A program made the translations under genes and the position numbers. A DNA stretch of 64,000 nucleotides from positions 62,001-126,000 of the forward strand of contig NZ_JAWDIY010000014.1 in NCBI RefSeq assembly GCF_032380655.1. The letters run 5' to 3'. Source of the stretch: Diplocloster hominis. GTDB lineage: Bacteria; Bacillota; Clostridia; Lachnospirales; Lachnospiraceae. Of this stretch, positions 17,434-25,660 are shown piece after piece; position 1 is the first letter of the stretch; the number at the start of each line of letters is the position of its first letter. The notes under the pieces were generated by a model. It did no database searches and was not told where the DNA came from. It was given only the letters and a program-made list of their open reading frames with translations.

Positions 17434-19578
17434 TCATCTGAAATATTTCCACATAATACGGAAAAACTGATCAATCGGAATATAATCCATTTCAGGATAA
17501 TTCACGGCAATGCTGCTTTTGCGTGCCTGCCTGACCGTCCCGCTGATCTCATAATGTTGAAACGTTACCGTATAGAAGCATTTATAAAAAGCCGCTTTTT
17601 TACAGTTGATATCCAGAATATCGCGGTAGAAGATCTGCCTGTGTCCCGTCATATAATTTGGATTGCCAAATCCGCTGACCGGGTCTGATTTGGATAGAAT
17701 TCTCTTATTCGTAAAAATCAGCGCCAGATACAGCGGGTTCTCCTTTCCGCTCCCTTTTGTGTTCAGATACAGCACCGGATATTCGTTCGGCAGGAGCGTT
17801 ACCTTAGCTTTTTTTAACCATACGGCGATGTCCGCGTAATGGTTCTTATAATAATTATAGGCAAACCCCTCATAAAAACGGTTGCTGTTGATGATAGCCG
17901 TCAGCTCCAGAGGCATTCTGGATATCATCTCATTAAAAGTATAGACGGACTCCGTATCCGCAGGTATAGCAGCAGAATTCTTCGTCATCTCATCTTCCAG
18001 CTCCAGTTGACGCAGTCTCACGGAAGCGGACTGATCCCCGCCTTCCTTTGCCTTTTGATACCATTTTATGGCAAGCTGCCTGTCCTTGGAAATGGAACCG
18101 TATCCTTTCTCGTAAAAAGAGGCCAGCCGGCACTGTGCTCCCGGTACCCCGCCCTCAGCCGCCGCTATAAAACATCGGATCTTTTCCTCAGGCTTCGTCG
18201 ACTTTATCCCCTGTTCAAATAGTTCTTCCGCAGATGCGATCTTCCTTTCGTCCGGATAGGCGGCAGTACGCGTTCCCGGAATCCTATCTGTCCCGTCAGT
18301 CTCATTACCCGGGCTCCTCTTTTGGATTGAAAAGTCTGATATCATCGGCCCATACACCATTCCAACCGCCACCGTCTCCTGCGGTTTCCCGATCATCTGT
18401 AGTCTGTCAGGATTCATCCTGATCTTAGGAAGGCAGACCTCCCCCAGCTGAGGCGCTCTCCCCGTCAGAATATCCTGAATAAAATACCACTGGCTGTGGC
18501 CTCCGCTGAGAATCACCAGATCTATCGCCTGGCCTCCCGGAAAGTCAGGCGCCGCCGCCTTCGCATGTTCCAGGCTTCCGTTCACAAGCACCGCAAAATT
18601 TTTCAGGTAATCCGCACAGGCCCGCTCGAACTCTGTCCGGTCAATCGCCGGGGAAAAATCGGGCAGCGCAGGGTAAGGATTCTTTACTGTCTGAAAGTAA
18701 GGTATACTTTTGCCGCGCATCAGTGTTCTGGAAACTGTGATCTCCTTCCAGGCCTTGATATTGTCTAAATATTTTTCCGTAAAGCTTTCTATAAAATGCT
18801 CGGGGACTATCTGCGCGTTCTGCCGGAGATAATCTTTTACATACCCGCAGAGGATCTCATCGATATCTTTGCCTCCAAAATAGATATCGTTCTTCTTATC
18901 CGGCCAGGTCGCTATGATCTGTGTACGGCCGTGCTCATATTTACATACGGCAATATCTGTGGTCCCCGCCCCCATATCGATAAACAGCAGATAGGACCCC
19001 TTATTCTCAGCGAGCCTTCCGCCTGCGCTCAGATCTTTTTCATCCTGGACCATCACAGCCTTAACAGCTGCTTCCGGTTCCGTAATTCCCCTGACATTTC
19101 GAAAACCCGCGTCTTGTGCGGATTTTATCATAAACTCCTTGTTTTCGTCGTTATATTTTGCGGGATAACTGATATAAGTGATCTCCTCATCAGAACTGTC
19201 ACCCAGCTGATTCGTCTGCTGGCTGTAGCCGCGGTACAGGTATGCCATAAATTGTCTGGTTAGCCATCTCGCACGCCTGCGGATCTCCTGATCCGGACTT
19301 TCCAGTTCCACCTTGAAATTCCGGCAGCTCTTCATGCCCGGCTGCTCAGCAGCCGCGTAATATCCAAATTCACAGTCCGCCTCGTTCAAAGCCAGGTCCT
19401 CCTGAATAACGATATCCTCCGGTATCTGCATCAGCGTCGGAACACTGTCCCGCCCGTCAAACAGCACGTTGCTGACGAACAGGCGGTCCCCCACCGGCGT
19501 TCCATCCTCCTCATATCTTTTCACACGCACTACAGTTGTGCTTGTTCCGAAATCGATTCCTATTATCCTTTTTTTCAT
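17434..19578 (-). CDS. Hsp70-like ATPase with Sel1 repeats
   Basis: About 714 residues from the ATG at 19578 (GGGAGA ahead). Residues 1-390 are an Hsp70/actin-fold ATPase: IGIDFGTSTTVVRV at the N-terminus, DMGAGTTDIAV near residue 205 and LSGGHSQWYFI near 355. The usual DnaK peptide-binding domain is absent. Instead there are Sel1/TPR-like repeats (about 455-530, with AAAEGGVPGAQCRLASFYEKGYG). A C-terminal region of about 170 residues follows that I do not recognise. It stands alone and lacks DnaJ or GrpE neighbours. The likely role is a regulated scaffold or chaperone-like ATPase rather than a general heat-shock protein. Confidence 0.8.
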   Translation of the reverse strand: MKKRIIGIDFGTSTTVVRVKRYEEDGTPVGDRLFVSNVLFDGRDSVPTLMQIPEDIVIQEDLALNEADCEFGYYAAAEQPGMKSCRNFKVELESPDQEIRRRARWLTRQFMAYLYRGYSQQTNQLGDSSDEEITYISYPAKYNDENKEFMIKSAQDAGFRNVRGITEPEAAVKAVMVQDEKDLSAGGRLAENKGSYLLFIDMGAGTTDIAVCKYEHGRTQIIATWPDKKNDIYFGGKDIDEILCGYVKDYLRQNAQIVPEHFIESFTEKYLDNIKAWKEITVSRTLMRGKSIPYFQTVKNPYPALPDFSPAIDRTEFERACADYLKNFAVLVNGSLEHAKAAAPDFPGGQAIDLVILSGGHSQWYFIQDILTGRAPQLGEVCLPKIRMNPDRLQMIGKPQETVAVGMVYGPMISDFSIQKRSPGNETDGTDRIPGTRTAAYPDERKIASAEELFEQGIKSTKPEEKIRCFIAAAEGGVPGAQCRLASFYEKGYGSISKDRQLAIKWYQKAKEGGDQSASVRLRQLELEDEMTKNSAAIPADTESVYTFNEMISRMPLELTAIINSNRFYEGFAYNYYKNHYADIAVWLKKAKVTLLPNEYPVLYLNTKGSGKENPLYLALIFTNKRILSKSDPVSGFGNPNYMTGHRQIFYRDILDINCKKAAFYKCFYTVTFQHYEISGTVRQARKSSIAVNYPEMDYIPIDQFFRIMWKYFR

Positions 19579-19826
19579 GAGAATCTCCCTCCCGCGATAC
19601 TTATTTATGAGTTGCGGCATCCGCCGGTGCGACTGGACACCTTATCTGATTTGCACTTATTCTAGCACACTTTCGGGGAGTCTGGGTATAAAAAGCATTT
19701 TTTTATGTCGTAATGGCAGTTCTGTGACTAGGAACAAGGTTGTTTTATTTTTATATTTTGGTAAAATAAGGTATGTAAAGTAAATTGAGATATTTTAAAA
19801 TTCTAAGATAAAACGGGTGGCATATT

Positions 19827-21383
19827 ATGAAAGTGCTGATCGTAGACGACGAGGCATTAACAAGAGAAGGTTTGATATCCAGCGTAGACTGGGCTTCTTT
19901 GAATATTACGGAAATTTTCCAGGCGGATGATGGAATCCACGGTTTGGAACTGGCCGGAACGGAAAAACCGGAGATTATACTCAGTGATGTGCGCATGCCG
20001 CGAATGGATGGCATACAGATGGCGGAGAAGCTTCGAAAAATCCTTCCCAATACCAGTATTATATTCATGAGCGGATACTCAGACAAGGAATATCTGAAGG
20101 CCGCTATAAAATTGAAAGCGATCCGTTATGTGGAAAAGCCCATCGATCCGCAGGAAGTGCTGGACGCTGTAACGGAAGCGATCGAAAACAATGAACTTTT
20201 AAAGCGCTCCCGGCGTTCACAGCTTTTACAGCATCGTGAAAAATCCACACAGCTGGCCCTGGCCATCACCCACTCCCGGGGCAAAGAGGTTCCAGATCTT
20301 TCCTCTATGCTTGGATCTCTCCAATTGAATATCCATCCGGAAACCTGTTTTTCTACCATTATCGTACAGACGATGCAGCTGATCTCTGAACTGGAGCCAA
20401 AGCTGCTGGAAACGCTCTACGATTCATTCAATCGAAACGCGCATACTTACCAGCTTGACACACTGTACGCAGCCAAACACGAACGGTTCCTGATCTTTCA
20501 TCTGTTCGGGGATGAAATGCCGAAGGCAGCTTTATATCAGCAGCTGATTCAGAATCTGGCAGATTCCTTTCAACCGCTTTGTAACTTCTTCCTGGCCGTT
20601 GGTAAACCTGTAGTTGGGATTTCCAATGTCCATCATTCCTATAATGATGCGGTTATTCTGCTGCAAAGTGGCTTTTTTTACGGTTATAACTGCATTTTGA
20701 CGGCGAAGCGTCAGACAGAGATCAGTCTGGACTTATTGAAGGAGCAATGCACTATATTCGAGGAAGCATTGTCTTCCCGCGCGGAAGAACAGGCGCTTCA
20801 GGCACTCAGTTCCCTAAATGATATTCTCCGCAACCGTCAGACACTGCTGGCGAATCAGATTAAGGATATTTATTACCGGTTATTGATACTGGTGCAGAAT
20901 TCCTATTCCAAATACCAGTTAAACAGCCCCCAGGAGAGTTCCGACATGGACAGCATCTGGGGCGATCTGGCGAAATGCAACACTCTGGATGAACTCACCG
21001 CTCTCTTATCCGGAAAAGTCTTTCAGCTTTTTGAAGCTCTCAGGGAACAGGCAGCCGAGAATTCCACAATTTATCTGATTAAAGAATATATCAGCAAAAA
21101 TTATGACCTCTCTTCCCTCTCTGTTAAAGATATCAGTGAACACGTGTATCTGACTTCAACCTACGTGTGCACTCTGTTCAAGGCTGAGACCGGTCAGACA
21201 TTAAACCAGTATCTCACTGAATTCCGAATGGAACGTGCCAAACAGCTGCTGGAGGACCCCCGGAATAAGATCGCGGATATTTCATCGAGGGTTGGATATA
21301 CCGATGGGAATTATTTCGGAAAGAGCTTTAAAAAAATCGTGGGGTTGTCACCTTCCGAATATCGTGAAAAAATGTTAGGATAG
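19827..21383 (+). CDS. Large response regulator, AraC family (YesN-like)
   Basis: 518 residues. It has a receiver domain (1-120; VDDE near residue 8, phospho-acceptor Asp in SDVRMPRMDG near 54) and a long linker region. The C-terminal AraC double helix-turn-helix occupies about 415-518 (ISSRVGYTDGNYFGKSFKK). Unlike the regulator at 465-1652, no histidine kinase gene lies beside it, so its partner must be elsewhere. It is read away from the Hsp70-like gene, with 250 bases between, and two small genes follow on the same strand. Confidence 0.88.
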   Translation: MKVLIVDDEALTREGLISSVDWASLNITEIFQADDGIHGLELAGTEKPEIILSDVRMPRMDGIQMAEKLRKILPNTSIIFMSGYSDKEYLKAAIKLKAIRYVEKPIDPQEVLDAVTEAIENNELLKRSRRSQLLQHREKSTQLALAITHSRGKEVPDLSSMLGSLQLNIHPETCFSTIIVQTMQLISELEPKLLETLYDSFNRNAHTYQLDTLYAAKHERFLIFHLFGDEMPKAALYQQLIQNLADSFQPLCNFFLAVGKPVVGISNVHHSYNDAVILLQSGFFYGYNCILTAKRQTEISLDLLKEQCTIFEEALSSRAEEQALQALSSLNDILRNRQTLLANQIKDIYYRLLILVQNSYSKYQLNSPQESSDMDSIWGDLAKCNTLDELTALLSGKVFQLFEALREQAAENSTIYLIKEYISKNYDLSSLSVKDISEHVYLTSTYVCTLFKAETGQTLNQYLTEFRMERAKQLLEDPRNKIADISSRVGYTDGNYFGKSFKKIVGLSPSEYREKMLG

Positions 21384-21424
21384 GTGGATCTTTTACATAT
21401 TGATTTTATTCAGGAGGTGAAACA

Positions 21425-21706
21425 GTGGTAGAGTTTCGTGGTCTGGTTAAAATAAACTTTTTCAAAAAGGAAAATTTCACCGGCTCATGCGGCGGGATGT
21501 GTTTTAAAGTCGAGAGCAAAGATAAGAATGCTGCATTGTTGGCTACAATCTGGCCGGGTCCTTATAGTTCAGACAATACGCCGGATGATAAAAAACAGTA
21601 TGCGGAATTTCCATTCAGTCCGGAAGGGATAGAAGAAGTTCAAACGTGGCTGGAGGAACAATATCAGGCGCAGAGTGCCCTATGGAAACCGGTTCGGATT
21701 GGGTAA
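21425..21706 (+). CDS. Small protein of unknown function
   Basis: 93 residues from a GTG with AGGAGG 7 bases ahead, so translation is likely strong. The protein is soluble, with a central CGGMCF motif and several aromatic residues. I do not recognise the family. It lies 42 bases after the response-regulator gene and may be co-transcribed with it. Confidence 0.7.
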   Translation: MVEFRGLVKINFFKKENFTGSCGGMCFKVESKDKNAALLATIWPGPYSSDNTPDDKKQYAEFPFSPEGIEEVQTWLEEQYQAQSALWKPVRIG

Positions 21707-21765
21707 ATTTGCATTTCCGTATAGGTTCTTTGTTTTCGGTAACACTGTCTTTGGAGGTATTTGCT

Positions 21766-21894
21766 ATGGATGATAATTATCGAATTGCTGATCTTACATC
21801 AGAATATGTCGCTGAAATTAATGAATTACAGGAAAAATTGAAAGAACAGACTAAGGAAGATATCGTGTTAGTCGCATATAAAGCCGGGGAGTAA
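21766..21894 (+). CDS. Small acidic protein of unknown function
   Basis: 42 residues from an ATG at 21766 with GGAGG 8 bases ahead. It is largely helical (VAEINELQEKLKEQTKED). The stop codon sits inside the loop of the terminator hairpin, so the last codons form its left arm. It was most likely transcribed with the 93-residue protein. Confidence 0.65.
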   Translation: MDDNYRIADLTSEYVAEINELQEKLKEQTKEDIVLVAYKAGE

Positions 21895-21908
21895 TTCCCC
21901 GGCTTTAT
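21881..21908. terminator. Strong terminator
   Basis: AAGCCGGGGA (21881-21890) pairs perfectly with 21896-21905 around a 5-base loop, followed by TTATT. It separates the small plus-strand genes from the convergent endolysin gene and is the practical left border of the tail gene cluster. Confidence 0.85.
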
Positions 21909-21926
21909 TCCGCCTCAATTTTGATA

Positions 21927-22541
21927 TCAGACTGCTGCTGCCTCCGTTGTGAACAGCTCTTTTCCATAACAGATATTCCTGTCGACGGGTCCGGTTATCC
22001 CGCACACCTTCCCTTTGCTGGTATATTGCCAGATATCTGCATGTTCAGGCCTGTATTTATCTCTGGCGCAGCCATCATTTTTGCCGTATCGGGCGATCCA
22101 GAATGGGTAAGGTAGTTTTGCCACTTCTAATACGTGATCGCACCAATCTTTATTACAATAGATCCCGGCTGCATAGCCGGCAGCTTCCAGCTGCGCAGTC
22201 GAATCCAGGATTAGTTCCGTCAAATGAGCAGCGGACAGGGTTCTTAAACCTGGTTCTTCCATATCCAGCCAGACCCGCGGATATGCTTCTTTTCCTTTTA
22301 ATAATCTTATTACTTTCCGGATTCGCTCCCGGGTATCCGGTATTGTTGTATCGTACATATATACATAGACGTCTGGGTTAAAGCCAGCTGCTGCTGCCAT
22401 TTTATAATATTCTTCAAATCGTGAATCCGGTTTGCCGTTTCGGATAATACTCCGTATAATAACAAAATCCATACCGTCTCCACGGACACTATCCCAGTCG
22501 ATCGTTCCCTGATAGGAACTGACGTCAATCCCTTTTATCAT
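21927..22541 (-). CDS. GH25 endolysin (lysozyme)
   Basis: 204 residues. Family 25 lysozyme fold: IKGIDVSSYQGTIDWDSV at the N-terminus with the first catalytic-site Asp, and WLDMEEPG near residue 95 with the acid pair. It cleaves the glycan strands of peptidoglycan. There is no signal peptide and no wall-binding repeat, so release needs the holin upstream. It is the last gene of the minus-strand tail operon, as expected for a lysis cassette. Confidence 0.92.
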   Translation of the reverse strand: MIKGIDVSSYQGTIDWDSVRGDGMDFVIIRSIIRNGKPDSRFEEYYKMAAAAGFNPDVYVYMYDTTIPDTRERIRKVIRLLKGKEAYPRVWLDMEEPGLRTLSAAHLTELILDSTAQLEAAGYAAGIYCNKDWCDHVLEVAKLPYPFWIARYGKNDGCARDKYRPEHADIWQYTSKGKVCGITGPVDRNICYGKELFTTEAAAV

Positions 22542-22650
22542 TGTCCTCTCTTCCTTATCATTGGCCTTTTTACCTTATCAATGTCCTTCTTTTGCTCTAA
22601 TACCGCAATTACTATGGTTTCTATTTTAGCTCAGGTATACTTATAATTTC

Positions 22651-22908
22651 CTATTTATCCCTGGGTTCCTTATAGGTCAAAGCCTGTTGGCTGTCTTTTA
22701 TTCCGGCTGTCGTGGGATCTGTGACTATTCCCAGTAATACCAATAGGTTAATAATCATGCCGGCTGTTGTCACCAGATCTGATTCTGCTATTTGCGGAAC
22801 TATCCCGAGCAGGCCGCAGATCTGATAGATCAGGGCAATCGTTGCCATGATGATGGCAGTTAGCGTGGTTTTGTTCTGAAACCTGACCTTCCAGTTTATT
22901 TGTTTCAT
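22651..22908 (-). CDS. Phage holin, phi LC3 family
   Basis: 85 residues. The N-terminus INWKVRFQNKTT and the C-terminal GIVTDPTTAGIKDSQQALTY are hallmarks of the phi LC3 holin family. Two membrane spans lie near residues 15-33 and 45-64. It forms the pore through which the endolysin gains access to the wall. It overlaps the preceding small membrane protein gene by 4 bases. Confidence 0.93.
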   Translation of the reverse strand: MKQINWKVRFQNKTTLTAIIMATIALIYQICGLLGIVPQIAESDLVTTAGMIINLLVLLGIVTDPTTAGIKDSQQALTYKEPRDK

Positions 22909-23231
22909 ATTCCATCCCCCTTTACTATTATTTGATCTATTCTGTGGTGAGCGGATTTCGTTGACTGTTCTACGATTACAACTCGTTCCGTCAGTCCCTG
23001 CACATCCCGTTTGACTGCTGATATATCATATTTTATATCTCGGACATCGTTTCCGATTTGGTCCAGTTTAACATTTATTTCTGCGGATTCTTTTGCTTTT
23101 CTCTCTGCGTCTGTCTCGTCTGCATGCCTGGCGTTTCTTAGGCCCATGTATATGGCGAAGGCCGCGGATACAAAGGCAATTAATGTTGAGATCGCGGTTA
23201 TGGTTGTGGATATGGTTATCACATTTGGCAC
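22905..23231 (-). CDS. XhlA-like membrane/coiled-coil protein
   Basis: About 108 residues from a GTG near 23231; the exact start is unclear (GTG at 23222, 23231 or 23234) and no ATG fits. One N-terminal membrane span (about 8-28) is followed by a charged helical region with heptad-like spacing (VKLDQIGNDVRDIKYDISAVKRDVQGL). This is the build of XhlA-type proteins that sit beside holins. The open frame continues to 23366 only because it runs into the reverse of cassette D, which I do not count as coding. Confidence 0.65.
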   Translation of the reverse strand: MPNVITISTTITAISTLIAFVSAAFAIYMGLRNARHADETDAERKAKESAEINVKLDQIGNDVRDIKYDISAVKRDVQGLTERVVIVEQSTKSAHHRIDQIIVKGDGI

Positions 23232-23324
23232 CACCCTTTCTTTGATTGTATTTGGGTTGAGGGATGAGCGAAGGATGGCGGAGGGGTGTTGATTTGTGGG
23301 AGTGTGGTAGGTAGGGTATGGGAT

Positions 23325-23361
23325 AAACAATAATTTGGCGGATAGTATTGATACGACAAAT
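23325..23361 (+). repeat. Shufflon inverted repeat, outer left site
   Basis: This 37-bp sequence is identical, base for base, to the reverse complement of 25074-25110. It ends in TACGACAAAT and leads straight into cassette D. Beyond it, to 23391, the sequence matches the head of cassette C with one change. Confidence 0.9.
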
Positions 23362-23685
23362 AGCAATTTGGCGGAGTTAAATAATAATTTAGCATCTGAT
23401 AATACCGGTGCTCAATGTCGACCAGTCTTCCTGGCATTAACTGGAATATCGTTTGTCGGAGGAGCTGCCAGTATTGATTTATTGCCTCATATACCATTAC
23501 TTGCCGGAAAGACACTAGCTGCGACGGCATTTGCTACGACATCAGGTAGTACAGCATATGTTATTACCGGAGCCACCTGTTTGGGTACTACAATTAATTT
23601 GTGTTGTGCTAAGACAGCCGACGGATCAGCAGCGACGGTGGAGTTCGGCACCCACATCCGGATTCTAGTATTTATTTACGTATAA
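23352..23685 (+). other. Silent tail-fibre cassette D
   Basis: An open frame of about 110 residues beginning DTTNSNLAELNNNL, with no start signals of its own, in the opposite orientation to the fibre gene. After the shared head the sequence is unique, rich in Thr, Ala, Gly and Cys and beta-prone, as expected for a receptor-binding tip. It ends 5 bases from the end of cassette C. It is the shortest of the four. Confidence 0.8.
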
Positions 23686-23690
23686 TTATT

Positions 23691-24147
23691 TTAAGGTAGA
23701 CGCGTTACGGTAATAAATGTATCTACAGGTGCAGATGATACATAATTTTGCGATCTCCGGAAGTTAAGAGTCGTATTGTCACTTACAATGGATACTCCTG
23801 CGCTAATTTCAACCGCACTGCTAAAGCTTAAAAAATTATGATAACTTTTGATGGATCGCATGATAATTGAGAAATCAGTCTTATTTTTTTGCAGATCTAT
23901 TCTTGCTACCCCCGTTGTTGCACCCGATGCAGCAGGGAAAACGACATGATAATGAACCAAATATCTCCCTGCACGCTTAAGCATTAAACCATCATCAGTT
24001 ATCTCATACAGAGACGCATTATAGTTTCCGCTTGCATTTAATGCAAAATAACCGGCCCCGGAATTAGGAATAGTCGCAGCTCCATAAAGTTGGATAGTCT
24101 GAGATATTAAATTATTATTTAACTCCGCAAAATTGCTATTTGTCGTA
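23691..24147 (-). other. Silent tail-fibre cassette C
   Basis: An open frame of about 151 residues beginning TTNSNFAELNNNL in the same orientation as the fibre gene but cut off from it by cassettes A and B. The pattern LKRAGRYLVHYHVVFPA and the following strands resemble C1q/BclA-type trimeric beta domains found at tips of collagen-like fibres. It lacks a ribosome binding site. Expression needs two successive inversions or a deletion. Confidence 0.8.
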
Positions 24148-24171
24148 GTAATCATTAATGATACGACAAAT
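24138..24171. repeat. Shufflon central double site
   Basis: ATTTGTCGTA (24138-24147) and its exact complement TACGACAAAT (24162-24171) face outward around a 14-base spacer. This places the heads of cassettes C and B back to back. Confidence 0.9.
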
Positions 24172-24615
24172 GCAGCTTTGGCCGATACAAATAATAATTT
24201 AACTACTTTGTCTAATAAGTTACAATGGGGTCAGTATAATATTGGTGTTAATAAAACTATCGGAGTCATTAGAACGTCAAAAACAGGATTAACCCTTTTA
24301 AAAGCCAGAGGGTCAAATATCATTTCTTTTACCGATAATACAAATGCATACTTTAAGTTTCCGACAAACGGTACTTATAAATTTACTTTTGTATTGGCCA
24401 TTGATACTGATACTCGGGTGCAAATCACAATTGAAGATTCCACCGGGACTAATGTTGTAAGCAAATGTACAACTACAACGGTAAATGGTATGTGCCAAGG
24501 TATTATAAGCGCTACCACATCAAATTATTTTACAATCCGCGCATTAGCTGCCAAAGAAGTATCTATATATCCAGATAGTATAAACGGGTACTGCCTAATC
24601 GAGAAATTACCTTAA
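24162..24615 (+). other. Silent tail-fibre cassette B
   Basis: An open frame of about 150 residues beginning DTTNAALADTNNNL, on the plus strand. The first 40 bases (24162-24201) equal the head of the expressed cassette A in reverse. The rest is a different beta-rich sequence (FPTNGTYKFTFVLAIDTDT). It ends 8 bases from the end of cassette A. A single inversion of about 900 bp would swap A for B. Confidence 0.82.
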
Positions 24616-24623
24616 ATGATCAT

Positions 24624-25649
24624 TTATATAATTACTAACACAGATATCCTCACATTACCGGCCATAGCGTTTCCACTACGGGTATAGCAATATATTTTAG
24701 CGGTGGCTGTATTACTCTCATCGAATGCATACGTAAAAACTAACGCATCAGATGCATTACTACTTGACGTTATAAAAATAACATTTGGCTTTGTGCCTAA
24801 ATTGTGAGGCCAAGAAGCCACACCATTGGAGAAACTAATTATCATTGTATTAAATAGTATTCTATTTATAATATCAGATGCACTGCCTAATTTTGTGCCC
24901 TGATTTATCACTAAGCTTCCTGTAATTGTTCCTCCGCTCTTTGGCATGTAATTATCATGCGAGTGTGCCGATGGAGCATAAGTGGATGGCTTACTAGTTA
25001 TAGCTGACCACGCATGGGTGTGGTTGACTGGTGCCTTGCCAGATAAATTATTATTTGTATCGGCCAAAGCTGCATTTGTCGTATCAATACTATCCGCCAA
25101 ATTATTGTTTCGCGTATTAAGCTCATTAATAGCCGCCACCAAAGAACCTTTCGCCGTCGTTGCCAAACTTCCTAATGTACCCATTGACGTCTTTATAACA
25201 TCAAATCTTTTCCGGATCTTTCCGAATAACGTCGTCAGCGCTTCTCCGCTGGTAATATCTGCATCCGCAGCCGGGACAGTAAATGCCACCGGTGTACTGG
25301 CATCTACCACGCCTGTAGCTCCTTTCGGCCCCTGCGGTCCAATTGGCCCTACATCTCCCTTCGGCCCTTGAGGACCTGCCGGCCCGGTTGCGCCTTTGGG
25401 GCCTTCCGGCCCCTGCGGGCCTGTATCTCCCTTGTCACCCTTTAGTCCCTGTGGACCTGCTGCGCCAGTATCACCTTTCACTCCTCTAAGTCCCTCCGGC
25501 CCCTGCGGGCCTGTGTCTCCTTTCTCTCCTTTCGGTCCCTGCGGACCTGCCGGCCCGGTTGCGCCAATAGGGCCCTGGGCCCCGGTTGCACCTTTATCAC
25601 CCTTGTCACCTTTCGGTCCTTTTACATTGCCTATAAATGCTCTTCCCAT
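24624..25649 (-). CDS. Collagen-like tail fibre / receptor-binding protein (cassette A in place)
   Basis: 341 residues. Residues 11-113 are Gly-X-Y collagen-like repeats rich in GPKGDKGD and GPQGP. Residues 115-190 are a helical linker (LVAAINELNTRNNNLADSIDTTN). The C-terminal 150 residues form the exchangeable tip, with the NHTHAWSAITSKP and AHSHDNYMPKSGG patterns common in Gram-positive phage fibres. It should trimerise and bind the target cell surface. The constant/variable junction falls at the TACGACAAAT site (25074-25083, residues 189-192). It starts 11 bases after the baseplate-type protein gene and ends the structural part of the operon. Confidence 0.85.
   Translation of the reverse strand: MGRAFIGNVKGPKGDKGDKGATGAQGPIGATGPAGPQGPKGEKGDTGPQGPEGLRGVKGDTGAAGPQGLKGDKGDTGPQGPEGPKGATGPAGPQGPKGDVGPIGPQGPKGATGVVDASTPVAFTVPAADADITSGEALTTLFGKIRKRFDVIKTSMGTLGSLATTAKGSLVAAINELNTRNNNLADSIDTTNAALADTNNNLSGKAPVNHTHAWSAITSKPSTYAPSAHSHDNYMPKSGGTITGSLVINQGTKLGSASDIINRILFNTMIISFSNGVASWPHNLGTKPNVIFITSSSNASDALVFTYAFDESNTATAKIYCYTRSGNAMAGNVRISVLVII
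25074..25110 (-). repeat. Shufflon inverted repeat, expressed site
   Basis: 37 bases identical in reverse to 23325-23361. It lies inside the fibre gene at the boundary of constant region and tip. The cassette side (25044-25083) is identical to the head of cassette B over 40 bases. Confidence 0.9.
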
Positions 25650-25660
25650 TCTAATTCCTC

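Larger units (their letters stand above)
23325..25110. mobile_element. Shufflon-like array of tail-fibre tip cassettes
   Basis: Four alternative C-terminal coding cassettes alternate in orientation. A (24624-25083, minus) is joined to the fibre gene. B (24162-24615, plus) is tail-to-tail with A. C (23691-24147, minus) is back-to-back with B. D (23352-23685, plus) is tail-to-tail with C. All begin with TACGACAAAT in the same reading frame (Thr-Thr-Asn). Heads of A and B share 40 identical bases; heads of C and D share 39 of 40. Inversion between sites would place any cassette behind the constant region without breaking the frame. No recombinase gene lies in the cluster. Confidence 0.85.

Noticed and set aside
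23232..23366. Extension of the XhlA-like frame into the cassette region
   Set aside because: The extra codons read the reverse of the cassette D head and its flank, so they are chance coding.
23325..25110. Diversity-generating retroelement explaining the variable fibre tips
   Set aside because: No reverse transcriptase gene and no template/variable repeat pair; cassettes are wholly different and inverted.
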